Notes: generated from the sequence alone by a model not told the origin. A DNA stretch of 42,740 nt from Bacillota bacterium (GCA_021811155.1 JAJZPO010000018.1:1-42740), one strand, 5' to 3'. Shown: positions 14,627-23,197, counted from the first letter of the stretch. A program made the numbers and translations.

Positions 14627-15079
14627 TCACTGGCGGGGAGAGTGAACGATATCGATGTTGGAAATCATCACCTGGGTTTCGGAGAGGGTGACATCGGGGT
14701 TGCGCACCACGGTGTGCACCTCCGTCCTGGGCAGAATGATATGGACTTCATGGGGGACATTGTTGTCAATCACCCTTTTCAGCTCAAAGTCTATTCCTGC
14801 GATATTTACCCCGATGTGGTCCATGTTTTTGCCCGTAAAACACTCGCCTTCCAGCGGTGAATCGCTGTAGCTGCTTGCACCCGGATTGCTGCCAAAGCGG
14901 GTCTTCGGATTGCCTTTTGCTCCTGGCAGTTTCACTACCTGGCCTATTTCCAGCTTATCAGGGTCCACCCCTGGGTTTAACCGCAGCACCTGGTCAAGAC
15001 TCGTCCCCAAACGTTTAGCCAGGAGATAGAAATTATCTCCTGGCTTGATTTTATAGGTACCGGCGCTCGCATCGCTCAT
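14627..15079 (-). CDS. LysM-domain protein at the end of the pil operon
   Basis: 150 residues, ATG start with AGGAGG upstream. An N-terminal LysM repeat (TYKIKPGDNFYLLAKRLG to GQVVKLPG, about residues 8-53) is followed by a Ser/Gly linker and a C-terminal domain of about 75 residues that I do not recognise (KNMDHIGVNIAGIDFELKRV and onward). There is no obvious signal peptide. LysM modules bind N-acetylglucosamine polymers such as peptidoglycan. Its place directly behind pilM-N-O suggests a role analogous to PilP/FimV-type pilus-cell wall connectors, but that is inference. A sporulation role is an alternative. Confidence 0.7.
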   Translation of the reverse strand: MSDASAGTYKIKPGDNFYLLAKRLGTSLDQVLRLNPGVDPDKLEIGQVVKLPGAKGNPKTRFGSNPGASSYSDSPLEGECFTGKNMDHIGVNIAGIDFELKRVIDNNVPHEVHIILPRTEVHTVVRNPDVTLSETQVMISNIDIVHSPRQ

Positions 15080-15125
15080 CAGGCATTCCTCCTCTGATTA
15101 GCATATGCCTGCTTTTGCCAAATGT

Positions 15126-15746
15126 CTACCCTGCAAAGGGGTCAGCTTTGCCCTGAGACTCCACCATAGGCTGGTAAGCGTAACCCGGCAGGGGTGTCCT
15201 GGCGAAATAAATCTGGACGGTCATAGTCCCCCCCATGGCTTTGTCAGCTTTGTTCAGGGAAAAGTCCCCTACGGTATAAGTGCGCTGGGCGCTGTTCTCC
15301 AGCGCCTTGACCACGTTAAAGACTGAGGCGTAGCTGCCGGAAAAGCCTATTCTGACTTGCCGGCGATCCAGCTCCGGGTCCAATCCTTTGGCGGCTGCTC
15401 CGCTATCCAGAGCAATATTCTTTACTGCGACGCCGTTGGCCAGAAAAGTATTTTCTACATCCTGCATTACTGTAGGCAGGGAGTCAACAGTTGGCAGTTT
15501 ATGCTGCAGGTCTGAGGCCTGGGTACCCAGGCTAGCCTTCAACCCATCATAGTCCTTTTGTTTTGCCAGGAGCGCCTTGTTTTTGCCCACCTCGGACTCC
15601 AGGCTCTGGATTTTATCTTTGGCATCCGAGATCCGGCTGTCATAACGGGTAAACCAGAAAGAATAAAAGCCGTAAACGAGCAGGGCCAGCACAGCGACCA
15701 TAGCGATAACTTTTTCCCTGGGCTGGAGTTTGATGCCTTTAATCAC
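15126..15746 (-). CDS. pilO: Type IV pilus inner-membrane protein PilO
   Basis: 206 residues. It has a short cytoplasmic N-terminus, one membrane helix (about residues 14-33), a coiled coil (about 36-80) and an alpha/beta C-terminal domain. This is the standard PilO layout. PilO pairs with PilN outside the membrane and links the PilM ring to the rest of the machine. Its ATG overlaps the pilN stop by 4 bases. Sequence identity in this family is low, so the name rests on topology and gene order M-N-O. Confidence 0.85.
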   Translation of the reverse strand: MIKGIKLQPREKVIAMVAVLALLVYGFYSFWFTRYDSRISDAKDKIQSLESEVGKNKALLAKQKDYDGLKASLGTQASDLQHKLPTVDSLPTVMQDVENTFLANGVAVKNIALDSGAAAKGLDPELDRRQVRIGFSGSYASVFNVVKALENSAQRTYTVGDFSLNKADKAMGGTMTVQIYFARTPLPGYAYQPMVESQGKADPFAG

Positions 15747-16288
15747 TTGCCCTGGCCCCCTTTCGCGTAATTCAGCTTGATTTCAGCCTGCACCGGTTTG
15801 CCTGCATCATGAGACAAAGACTGGATGGTGACGGCAGAAAAATTCTTTTCCTGCTTGAGAGAGTCCATGAATTTTTCAACAGGCACGAAAGAAACCGCTT
15901 CCAGGCGGATATCTATGCCCCCGTCTTTAATATTGACGCTGGTGAGGCTGACCCCGGCCGGAGTACGGGCCTGGATTCCGTTCAAAACCACATTGGTGCC
16001 CAGGCCGGAACTTGCCAGTTTTTTAAGCACGTTCTGCTCTTGGTTCACTTGTTCCTGCATCTGCTGCACTTTTTGGATGTCGGCAACCTGTTTCCTTACC
16101 CGGTCCAGGTCGATCTGGGCTGCCGCCTGGTCGTTATTCAGGGAATAGAGATAGATGAACTGCCATGCCCCCAACCCCGCCATGGCAATCACTGCCAGGA
16201 TTGCCAGCCACTGCACGACCTTGTGCGCCACAGATGCGGCTGGGGGACGGAATTCCCGGGTCAGTAAGTTAATCTGGACTTGAGCCAT
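15743..16288 (-). CDS. pilN: Type IV pilus assembly protein PilN
   Basis: 181 residues. The N-terminal MAQVQINLLTREFRPP contains the INLL motif that PilN inserts into PilM. A membrane helix follows at about residues 27-49, then a coiled coil (about 50-88) and a ferredoxin-like periplasmic-type domain. The ATG overlaps the pilM stop by one base (TAATG). PilN anchors cytoplasmic PilM to the membrane and heterodimerises with PilO. Confidence 0.9.
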   Translation of the reverse strand: MAQVQINLLTREFRPPAASVAHKVVQWLAILAVIAMAGLGAWQFIYLYSLNNDQAAAQIDLDRVRKQVADIQKVQQMQEQVNQEQNVLKKLASSGLGTNVVLNGIQARTPAGVSLTSVNIKDGGIDIRLEAVSFVPVEKFMDSLKQEKNFSAVTIQSLSHDAGKPVQAEIKLNYAKGGQGK

Positions 16289-17304
16289 TATTTTAACCCC
16301 CTGACTGCCAGACCCAGGGCCGGCGCAAACACGGTCTTAAAGGCCTCCAGGTTGGCCGGCGCCGCCAGCCGCTTGGGAATTTTGAGCTTGTCGTCCAGGC
16401 TCCCTAATGTGACCGGCAGTTCAAGCCTGCCGGCGAGATAGTCAACCAGTTTAGCCAGTTGGGCCCCCCCGCCGGCCAGGACCACCTGCTGCACCGAATG
16501 CTCCTTGTTCTGGCTCTGGTAAAAATCGATGGAGCGCTTCAGTTCACCGGCCAGATCATTCATCAGGCTGTTGGCCTCAGCGGGCAAATCGCCCGCCAGT
16601 TTGCGCTCTTCCGCTTCTTCCGGGCCAATGGAGCGCTCCATCACCAGCGCCCGGGTAAAGCGCTGGCCGCCAAAGGAAATGCTGCGGGTAAAGCGGGGCA
16701 CATCTCCCTCAAACAGGCAGATGTGGGTGTGGGCTGCGCCCACTGAGGCGATGAGATCAAGACCCCCTGCTGTGATCTTGCGGTTTCTTTTAAACAGGAT
16801 CCTCGCCAGGGCCAGGGCCTCCAAATCAAACACCTTGGGCTGCAGCTTGGCCTGATTAAAGATATAGAGCAGCTGCTGGACAACGGACTTGCGGGTAGCC
16901 ACCACCAGCACTTCTGTCTGCTTCGCTCCTTTGTTTTCCCCTACCACCGCATAATCCAGGACCAGGTCTGTGGGCGGTATGGGAATCTGGCCTTCGGCCT
17001 GAAAGCGGACAGCGCTGTCCAGCTCCTTTTTCTTCATCGCGGGCAGGGACATCTGGCGCACAAACACATACTGGCCGGGGACAGTGGCCATCACATGGGG
17101 ATTCTTCACCCCCAGGGTGTTCCATACCATGTGGATGGCTCCCGTCACCTGTTCCGGGTTGCGGATAATGCCGCCTTCAATGGCCCCTGCAGGGGTGGGC
17201 ACAGCGGCAAACTTCTTCAATTCCCTGTTGGAGCCAACCACTACCCCCTTCACCGAATAACTGCCCACATCGATGGCCACGGTATCAGAGGCGAATAATC
17301 CCAT
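16288..17304 (-). CDS. pilM: Type IV pilus actin-like ATPase PilM
   Basis: 338 residues with the actin/FtsA-like fold. AIDVGSYSVKGVVV forms the first phosphate loop, a second appears around LIASVGAAHTHICLFEG, and VVLAGGGAQL gives the adenosine motif. The family is cytoplasmic, binds ATP and recruits PilN and the extension ATPase to the pilus base. Its place between pilD and pilN is the common pilus order. The protein looks complete. Confidence 0.94.
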   Translation of the reverse strand: MGLFASDTVAIDVGSYSVKGVVVGSNRELKKFAAVPTPAGAIEGGIIRNPEQVTGAIHMVWNTLGVKNPHVMATVPGQYVFVRQMSLPAMKKKELDSAVRFQAEGQIPIPPTDLVLDYAVVGENKGAKQTEVLVVATRKSVVQQLLYIFNQAKLQPKVFDLEALALARILFKRNRKITAGGLDLIASVGAAHTHICLFEGDVPRFTRSISFGGQRFTRALVMERSIGPEEAEERKLAGDLPAEANSLMNDLAGELKRSIDFYQSQNKEHSVQQVVLAGGGAQLAKLVDYLAGRLELPVTLGSLDDKLKIPKRLAAPANLEAFKTVFAPALGLAVRGLK

Positions 17305-17337
17305 TGAAAAAACCTCCTTTACGCTTGCACCCTTCTC

Positions 17338-18087
17338 TCATTGCCAGCCAAGAAATTTTAAATATAAGTTAATTAACTGCTGCCCGAAAAACAGGGCCGC
17401 CAAGCTCCCCAGGGCCAGGTACAGGCCAAAGGGCAGCTGGGTTTTGCGGTTTCCTCCCCGCAGGGTTATCACGACCAGCCCGGCCAGGGAACCGGCCAGA
17501 GCTGCCAGGAATATGGCTAACCCAACCAAGGGCCAGCCCAGAAAGACTCCCAGCATCAGGGCAAGCTTGATGTCCCCTTCCCCCATGCCGCCGGGATAAA
17601 AGAACCAGATAAGGAAGAAAAACAGGGCTGCGCCCAGGCCTGAGGCCAGAGCCTGCCAAAAGGGCGCCGTCCCGGGCAGGAAGGAAAAAGCGAGACCCAG
17701 CACAGCCCCGGGCAGGACTATGATGTTCGGGATAATCAGGTGTTCCAGGTCGATAAGGGCTATTACCACCAGCAGGCAGATAAAAATCAACCTGGCCAGG
17801 AGCGGCCAGCTGAGGCCGCAATTCAGGTAATCGGCCGCAAAGAGCAGGCCGGTTGCGGCTTCAACCAACGGGTAGCGCCAGGATATATGGGAACGGCATT
17901 GCCGGCACTTTCCAGTCAAGAAAAGATAGCTAAGCAAAGGGATATTGTCGTACCACTTAAGGACGCAGCCGCAGGCGGGGCAGTGGGACCCCGGCCAGGC
18001 GACGGATTCCCGGCGGGGAATCCGGTAAATGCAGACGTTGAGAAAGCTGCCGATAATTAGGCCGAACAGTAGGAATATTATGCTCAT
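17338..18087 (-). CDS. pilD: Prepilin peptidase / N-methyltransferase PilD
   Basis: 249 residues. The N-terminal domain has the zinc-binding CPAC and CRQC pairs (about 35-73) needed for the methyltransferase half. The A24 aspartyl protease residues lie in ALIDLEHLIIPN and GMGEGDIKLAL. About seven to eight membrane helices are predicted. It removes the leader peptides of the many prepilins in this window and methylates the new N-termini. It lies between pilA and pilM behind a strong intergenic hairpin that may lower its level relative to pilA. Confidence 0.95.
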   Translation of the reverse strand: MSIIFLLFGLIIGSFLNVCIYRIPRRESVAWPGSHCPACGCVLKWYDNIPLLSYLFLTGKCRQCRSHISWRYPLVEAATGLLFAADYLNCGLSWPLLARLIFICLLVVIALIDLEHLIIPNIIVLPGAVLGLAFSFLPGTAPFWQALASGLGAALFFFLIWFFYPGGMGEGDIKLALMLGVFLGWPLVGLAIFLAALAGSLAGLVVITLRGGNRKTQLPFGLYLALGSLAALFFGQQLINLYLKFLGWQ

Positions 18088-18117
18088 CTAATACACCGTT
18101 TCCGCAATAAATTAAGG

Positions 18118-18146
18118 GAGGCAGAGGCAACCAGGGCCTCTGCCTC
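18118..18146 (-). terminator. Intergenic hairpin between pilA and pilD
   Basis: A perfect 11-base-pair stem (GAGGCAGAGGC at 18118-18128, GCCTCTGCCTC at 18136-18146) lies 17 bases after the pilA stop. On the minus strand it is followed by CCTTAATTTATT rather than a clean U-tract. It may act as a partial terminator or mRNA-stabilising structure, giving more pilA than pilD-M-N-O mRNA. Confidence 0.6.
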
Positions 18147-18163
18147 ATAGATCTTCGATTAGA

Positions 18164-18628
18164 TTAGCTGCCGCTCGACCAAGCTGGAGTTGAACCTACA
18201 CTGGTACCGCTTAGCTTGTAGACACTAACATTTCCGTTAGCGTTAACTACAAATACACTGTCAAAGTAAGTCGTTCCGCCGGTTCCTTGCGAAACAGCCG
18301 GCTGCGAGTTGAGATATTTTACATGGTTCAGAGATTGAGTAGTGGCACTAGAATCATCAAGTAATGTTTTAACTACTTCACTTGAAGTAATAGTAGTACC
18401 AAAAGGATAGGCTCCATTGTCAACATAATAACGGTCAATGGCATCTTTGATGGTTTTGCCGGTTGCAATATCCGCTTTCAGTTTGGAGTTGTCAATGATA
18501 CCAGCAAACTGTGGGATAGCGACAGCGGCCAAGATGCCGATGATCACGACGACCACCATCAGTTCGACCAGGGTGAAGCCTTTTTCTTCCTGGCGCAGCC
18601 TGCGCAGGGCCTGAGCAAATTTGTACAT
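18164..18628 (-). CDS. pilA: Major type IV pilin PilA
   Basis: I take ATG 18626-18628, with GGGAGG 8 bases upstream, as the start, giving 154 residues; the longer frame to 18727 lacks a ribosome site. The leader is MYKFAQALRRLRQEEKG, cut before FTLVELMVVVVIIGILAAVAIPQF, with Glu at mature position 5. An alpha1 helix of about 50 residues is followed by a Ser/Thr/Gly-rich globular domain without cysteines. The gene follows pilC after a structured leader of 234 bases and is the only ordinary-length GspG-like pilin in this operon, so it is most likely the main fibre subunit. Confidence 0.9.
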   Translation of the reverse strand: MYKFAQALRRLRQEEKGFTLVELMVVVVIIGILAAVAIPQFAGIIDNSKLKADIATGKTIKDAIDRYYVDNGAYPFGTTITSSEVVKTLLDDSSATTQSLNHVKYLNSQPAVSQGTGGTTYFDSVFVVNANGNVSVYKLSGTSVGSTPAWSSGS

Positions 18629-18862
18629 AATCTTAACCTCCCATAAAAAATATTTCTTTTTCCCGGTGAAACCACCTGGCGCTTCCGGCCAGTCCCTGTC
18701 CCCGGGTAGACCTTCGGGACTCCCCACCGCTCAGCGGCCCGGTTGAGAGCCAAGCCCCTACATCATGACTCCGCTCCGGCTGGGGTAAGCCGGGCTGCCG
18801 CGGGCACCTCCTTCCACTTTGGACTCCTATTTTGGCAAGCAATGAATATTGCCCCAAAATAC
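18629..18862 (-). promoter_or_regulatory. GC-rich structured leader of pilA
   Basis: This 234-base gap between pilC and pilA contains several potential stems on the minus strand: CCGGCT/AGCCGG with a short loop near 18775-18795, CCGCT/AGCGG near 18725-18740, and CTGGC/GCCAG near 18675-18695. These are followed by a pairing GGTG/CACC just before the ribosome site. I could not match it to c-di-GMP-I, c-di-GMP-II or another riboswitch class I know. It may be an untranslated leader with its own promoter. Confidence 0.4.
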
Positions 18863-20068
18863 TTATTTGATCTGGCTGAAGATGCTGAACATGGGGAGCA
18901 TGATGCTGGCCACGATCCCCCCGACGACTACAGCCAAAAAGATAATCAGGAAAGGCTCGATCAGAGAAGTCAGGCTGTCCACCATCACCTTGACCTCCCG
19001 GTCATAAAAATCGGCGATGCGGTTGAGCATGGTTTCGATGGCGCCGCTCTCTTCCCCTACGGCAATCATCTGGGTAACCATGGGCGGGAACACGCCCGAG
19101 GCCGTGAGCGGGCCGGAAATGCTCTCACCCTCTTTGATGCTGTCCCTGGCAGCCGCAATTCCCCTGGCCACGACGGCGTTCCCGGCCGTTTTCTCCGTGA
19201 CCTCCAGGGCCAGGAGGATAGGCACCCCGCTCTTGACCAGGGTGCCCAGGGTCCTGGTAAAGCGGGCCACGGCAATTTTTAAGATCATCGGCCCGAAAAC
19301 GGGCATGCGCAGCGCCCAGGAGTCAAGCTGCTGACGGCCCTGCGGCGATTTACGGTAGCGGTTAAACATGTAAATGAGCACAACCAGGGCGCCAATCATG
19401 TAAGGGAAGTAAGCGCGCATTACATTGCTCAGGCCGAGGACAAATGTGGTTATGGCCGGCAGCTTAGCGCCAAACCCCTTGAACATTTCAGCGAACTGGG
19501 GAATGACGAAGATAATCAATACATTGACCACTACCAGGGCAAATACCGAAATCACCGCCGGATAGGTGGTAGCTGATTTGATTTTTTCCCGCAGCTCATG
19601 TTCCTTGTCAAAGTGCTCCGCCAGCCGCTCCAGGGCCTCGTCCATTACCCCTCCCACTTCCCCGGCGCGGATCATGTTCACAAACAGCTGGGGGAAAATC
19701 TTGGGATGGGCGCCAAAGGCCTGGGAAAGGGAGGAACCTTCCTCCACGCTCTTTTTAACCTGGAGCAGGATGTTCTTAAAGGTTTTGTTTTCCTGCTGCG
19801 CGCAGAGGATTTCCATACAGCGCAAGAGGGCAATCCCGGACTGGATCATGATGGCGAACTGGCGGCTGAAAATGGCGATGTCCTTGAGTGTGACCTTGGG
19901 ACCGAAAGAGATATTGATATCCCTGGACGAATCCTTGGCCTGAACCGAAATGATAATATACCCGGCTTCCCGCAGCCGGTCCACAACATTTTTTTCATTG
20001 TCGGCTTCGATTGTCCCGGCCAGGGCTTTGCCGTTCAGGTCCCGCACCTTGTAGCTGAAAGTTGCCAC
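18863..20068 (-). CDS. pilC: Type IV pilus platform protein PilC
   Basis: 401 residues from a GTG start with GGAGG upstream. The protein has two repeated GspF/PilC domains (about residues 65-190 and 268-393), each with the IALL(R/A)-type and AEHF/RIADFYDREV signatures, and three hydrophobic segments around 168-190, 218-240 and 372-395. PilC sits in the membrane under the growing fibre and is turned by the PilB and PilT ATPases. It lies 12 bases after pilT. Confidence 0.95.
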   Translation of the reverse strand: MATFSYKVRDLNGKALAGTIEADNEKNVVDRLREAGYIIISVQAKDSSRDINISFGPKVTLKDIAIFSRQFAIMIQSGIALLRCMEILCAQQENKTFKNILLQVKKSVEEGSSLSQAFGAHPKIFPQLFVNMIRAGEVGGVMDEALERLAEHFDKEHELREKIKSATTYPAVISVFALVVVNVLIIFVIPQFAEMFKGFGAKLPAITTFVLGLSNVMRAYFPYMIGALVVLIYMFNRYRKSPQGRQQLDSWALRMPVFGPMILKIAVARFTRTLGTLVKSGVPILLALEVTEKTAGNAVVARGIAAARDSIKEGESISGPLTASGVFPPMVTQMIAVGEESGAIETMLNRIADFYDREVKVMVDSLTSLIEPFLIIFLAVVVGGIVASIMLPMFSIFSQIK

Positions 20069-20080
20069 CGGGTACCCTCC

Positions 20081-21142
20081 TTAAAAGCCAAAACTGGTTT
20101 TCTTCAGCGTCTCCGGGTCAAGCATTTTTCTTTCCGCCTCGTCATAGGTAATCAGGCCCGCTCCGTAAAGGTCCAGGAGGCTCTTGTCCATGGTCTGCAT
20201 GCCGTACCTGGCGCCGGTCTGAATCGCCGTGTAGATCTGGTGGGTCTTTCCTTCCCGGATCAGGTTGCGGATAGCGGCAGTGGCCACCAGCACCTCAATG
20301 GACGCCACCCGGCCGGTGCCGTCTGCTTTAGGCAGGAGCTGCTGTGCCACCACCCCTTGCAGGACTGCTGACATGAGCACCCGGATCTGCTGCTGCTGGT
20401 CTGAGGGGAAGACGTCGATAACCCGGTCCACGGTCTGGGTCGCATCGTTGGTGTGCAGGGTGGATAAAACCAGGTGGCCGGTTTCCGCCGCTGTCAGGGC
20501 CGTTGAGATGGTCTCCAAATCCCGCAGCTCGCCCACCAGAATCACGTCAGGGTCCTGGCGCAGGACCGCCCTTAAGGCTGCAGAAAAGCTTTGCGTATCG
20601 GAACCCAGCTCCCGCTGGTTGACCAGGCTTTTTTTATGGCGGTGCAGATACTCGATAGGGTCCTCCAGAGTGATGATGTGGGCGCGGCGGTTGGCATTGA
20701 TATAGTCAACAATAGAAGCCAGGGTCGTGGACTTGCCGCTTCCCGTGGGACCGGTCACCAGCACCAGTCCTTTGTGGAGCTTGGCCAGCTCCAGAATCAC
20801 CGCCGGCAGCCTCAGGCTTTCAAAAGACGGAATGCCAAAAGGAATTATCCGCAGGACCAAGCCAACAGAGCCCCGCTGGCGGAAGACGTTGACGCGGAAG
20901 CGCCCCACCCCGGACAGGCTGTAGGAAAAGTCAACTTCACCCGTTGCGGCAAACCGCTCCTTCTGCTCGTGATTCATCATGGAGAAGGCCAGCTGCTTGG
21001 TGTCCTCCCCTGAAAGGTTGGTGGAGCCTACCGTAACCAACTCGCCGTGAATGCGGAAGGCCGGAGGGCTCTCCACCGCCAGGTGAATATCGGAAGATTT
21101 CTTTTCCGCGGCTACCCGCAGAATATCCTGGATTGTAAACAT
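20081..21142 (-). CDS. pilT: Pilus retraction ATPase PilT
   Basis: 353 residues. Walker A GPTGSGKST is at about 131-139, followed by an Asp box (EDPIEYLHRHKKS), Walker B (ILVGELRD) and a His box (GHLVLSTLHTNDA). The AIRNLIREGKTHQ motif near residue 290 is characteristic of PilT and separates it from PilB. It disassembles pilin at the fibre base, supporting twitching and DNA uptake. It lies 11 bases after pilB in the same operon. Confidence 0.96.
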   Translation of the reverse strand: MFTIQDILRVAAEKKSSDIHLAVESPPAFRIHGELVTVGSTNLSGEDTKQLAFSMMNHEQKERFAATGEVDFSYSLSGVGRFRVNVFRQRGSVGLVLRIIPFGIPSFESLRLPAVILELAKLHKGLVLVTGPTGSGKSTTLASIVDYINANRRAHIITLEDPIEYLHRHKKSLVNQRELGSDTQSFSAALRAVLRQDPDVILVGELRDLETISTALTAAETGHLVLSTLHTNDATQTVDRVIDVFPSDQQQQIRVLMSAVLQGVVAQQLLPKADGTGRVASIEVLVATAAIRNLIREGKTHQIYTAIQTGARYGMQTMDKSLLDLYGAGLITYDEAERKMLDPETLKKTSFGF

Positions 21143-21153
21143 CTAAACCATCC

Positions 21154-22827
21154 TCAATAGGTGGAAATTACGGTCATGGCCTCTTCCAGGGTGGTAAGAC
21201 CCGCCCTGGCCTTGGCGATGCCGTCCATTCTCAGGGTCTGCATCCCGGTCAGTACTGCGGCCCGTTCTATCTCGGCTGTACTGGCCCGGGCCAGAACCAT
21301 ATCCTTGATCTCCTGGTTGTACACCAGGAGTTCCTGCACGGGTATCCTGCCCTGGAAGCCTGTGTTGTTGCAGAGGCGGCAGCCTTTGCCGCGGTAAAAG
21401 GTCAAATCGTCCTCAACGCCAAGCCTTTTGGCAAGCGCGGGGGAAATCTGATAGGCTTCCTTGCAGTGCGGGCAAATCTTGCGCACCAGCCTCTGAGACA
21501 TAACCCCGATGATGGAAGAAGAGATCAAAAAAGGTTCTATCCCCATGTCCATCAGCCTGGTGATGGTAGCAGCGGCGCTGTTGGTATGCAGGGTTGACAG
21601 GACCAAATGCCCTGTCAGGGCTGCGCCAATGGCTATAGACACAGTCTCAGTGTCCCGGATTTCCCCCACCATCACCACGTCGGGGTCCTGCCGCAGGATA
21701 GCCCTGAGGCCGCTGGCAAAAGTCAGACCCGCCTTGGCGTTGACATTGACCTGGTTGATACCGGTCAGGGTATACTCTACAGGTTCTTCCACCGAGATGA
21801 TATTGGTTTCTTCGTCATTCAACTCCTGCAGCGCCGAATAGAGGACGGTGGTTTTGCCGCTCCCGGTAGGGCCGGTAATCAGGAGCATGCCATTGGGCTG
21901 CTGAATCAGCTGGCGAAAGGTTTCGACCATGTCTGGCTGCATGCCCAGCGCGTCTATGGGGCGCAGGCTGCCCGATTTGTCGAGAATCCGCATCACAATT
22001 TTTTCCCCGTGCACGGTGGGGAGGGAGTTCACCCGCAGGTCAATTTCCTTGCCCTCCACCTTCATCGGGATGCGGCCGTCCTGGGGAATCCGCTTTTCGG
22101 CGATGTCCATACTGGCCATGATTTTGAGCCTTGAGAGAATTGCCGCCTGGGTTTTGCGCGGGGAGGACATAGCTTTGTGCAAAATGCCGTCGATGCGGTA
22201 ACGTACCACCACTTCTTTTTCCTGGGGTTCTACGTGGATGTCGCTGGCCCTGCTGGCCACCGCCTGGGCAATCATCGAGTTAACAAACTTGACAATAGGG
22301 CCTTCTTCGATGATTTCATCGACATCTTCTTCTTGCTGCAAGGTCTCTACTTCGGGACCGTAATCCTCCATCATCTTGTCAAAGGATTCCTTAACCCCGA
22401 GGTACTGCTTGATAGCCATCATGAGGTCAGTCTCAGCAGCCAGAACAGGCGTAATGTCGTTGCCCGTGGAAATTCTGATGTCATCAATAGCAAAAACATT
22501 AAGAGGGTCAACCATGGCCAATATCAACTTGTTTCCCCTTTTTCCAATGGGGATCACTTTATGGCGCAGAGCCAGGTTTTCGCTGATCAATTGGGCTGTC
22601 TGCGGGTCCACCGGAGTTTTGGCAATATTCACATAGGGAATGCCCAGCTGAAATTCCAAAACCGCCATCAGGTTGGGCTCTGACAGATATCCCATCTGGA
22701 CCAGAATAGTACCGATTTTCTCCTTGGCGTTGGCCTGCACATCGAGGGCTTCCTGCAACTGTTCCGGGGTGATTAGGCCGTGCTCAATTAAAATTTCGCC
22801 TAGAAGTTTGCGCCCGCCAATGCTCAT
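21154..22827 (-). CDS. pilB: Pilus extension ATPase PilB with tandem MshEN motifs
   Basis: 557 residues. Residues 8-31 (LLGEILIEHGLITPEQL to Q) and 37-60 (KIGTILVQMGYLSEPNL to Q) form two 24-residue MshEN-type motifs, known in MshE to bind c-di-GMP. Walker A is GPTGSGKTT (319-327). The Asp box, Walker B (VVMVGEIRD) and His box (GHLVLSTLHTNSA) follow, then a tetracysteine zinc site (CPHC, CRLC). It drives pilin polymerisation on the PilC platform. It leads the pilB-T-C-A operon. c-di-GMP binding is inferred from the motif. Confidence 0.95.
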   Translation of the reverse strand: MSIGGRKLLGEILIEHGLITPEQLQEALDVQANAKEKIGTILVQMGYLSEPNLMAVLEFQLGIPYVNIAKTPVDPQTAQLISENLALRHKVIPIGKRGNKLILAMVDPLNVFAIDDIRISTGNDITPVLAAETDLMMAIKQYLGVKESFDKMMEDYGPEVETLQQEEDVDEIIEEGPIVKFVNSMIAQAVASRASDIHVEPQEKEVVVRYRIDGILHKAMSSPRKTQAAILSRLKIMASMDIAEKRIPQDGRIPMKVEGKEIDLRVNSLPTVHGEKIVMRILDKSGSLRPIDALGMQPDMVETFRQLIQQPNGMLLITGPTGSGKTTVLYSALQELNDEETNIISVEEPVEYTLTGINQVNVNAKAGLTFASGLRAILRQDPDVVMVGEIRDTETVSIAIGAALTGHLVLSTLHTNSAAATITRLMDMGIEPFLISSSIIGVMSQRLVRKICPHCKEAYQISPALAKRLGVEDDLTFYRGKGCRLCNNTGFQGRIPVQELLVYNQEIKDMVLARASTAEIERAAVLTGMQTLRMDGIAKARAGLTTLEEAMTVISTY

Positions 22828-22931
22828 TTTACTTCTCCCGGAAAGGAAAAATTTCTATCGTTGAGTTGATTATTCTCCTATTACTCAGAAAATCCTCCTT
22901 TTCACAAACAAAAAAAATTACTAATGGTGGT

Positions 22932-22946
22932 AAATTGGACCAATTT
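22932..22946. promoter_or_regulatory. Palindrome in the likely pilB promoter region
   Basis: AAATTGG-A-CCAATTT is a perfect 7+7 palindrome. On the minus strand it overlaps a possible -35 TTGAAA, with CATTAG 17 bases downstream as a weak -10. The site could be an operator for pilB-T-C expression. The promoter elements are poor matches, so this is tentative. Confidence 0.35.
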
Positions 22947-22998
22947 CAACGCTATTAGACATTCGCAACAAGTTCTGGATTTCAGGTGGGAAAAGGCA

Positions 22999-23024
22999 CA
23001 AAAAAAACCGGCCTCCCGGTTTTT
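22999..23024 (-). terminator. Bidirectional terminator after the minor prepilin cluster
   Basis: A 9-base-pair stem (AAAAACCGG at 23003-23011, CCGGTTTTT at 23016-23024) with a 4-base loop. The minus strand continues into further T residues, and the plus strand also has a T-run. It separates the four prepilin genes at 23436-25012 from pilB. Confidence 0.85.
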
Positions 23025-23149
23025 GGACAGCATACAGGAATTCAGAATAGGACAAAGGGGACGGTTCTTGCCGTCCTAGCAAATCCTGTTGAATTTTGAT
23101 GCTGACTCACCTCACTTGCCGCAAACGTAGACGGCATTCATAAAGGGGC

Positions 23150-23197
23150 CCCCGCGAAATTTAGGCCCAAAAGACCAGTCCCAGGAATTTCGCGGGG
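23150..23197. repeat. ATTTCG-GGGG family hairpin, copy 2
   Basis: CCCCGCGAAATT (23150-23161) and AATTTCGCGGGG (23186-23197) form a perfect 12-base-pair stem with a 24-base loop. The neighbouring copy 3 keeps the stem with a paired base change. Confidence 0.75.
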
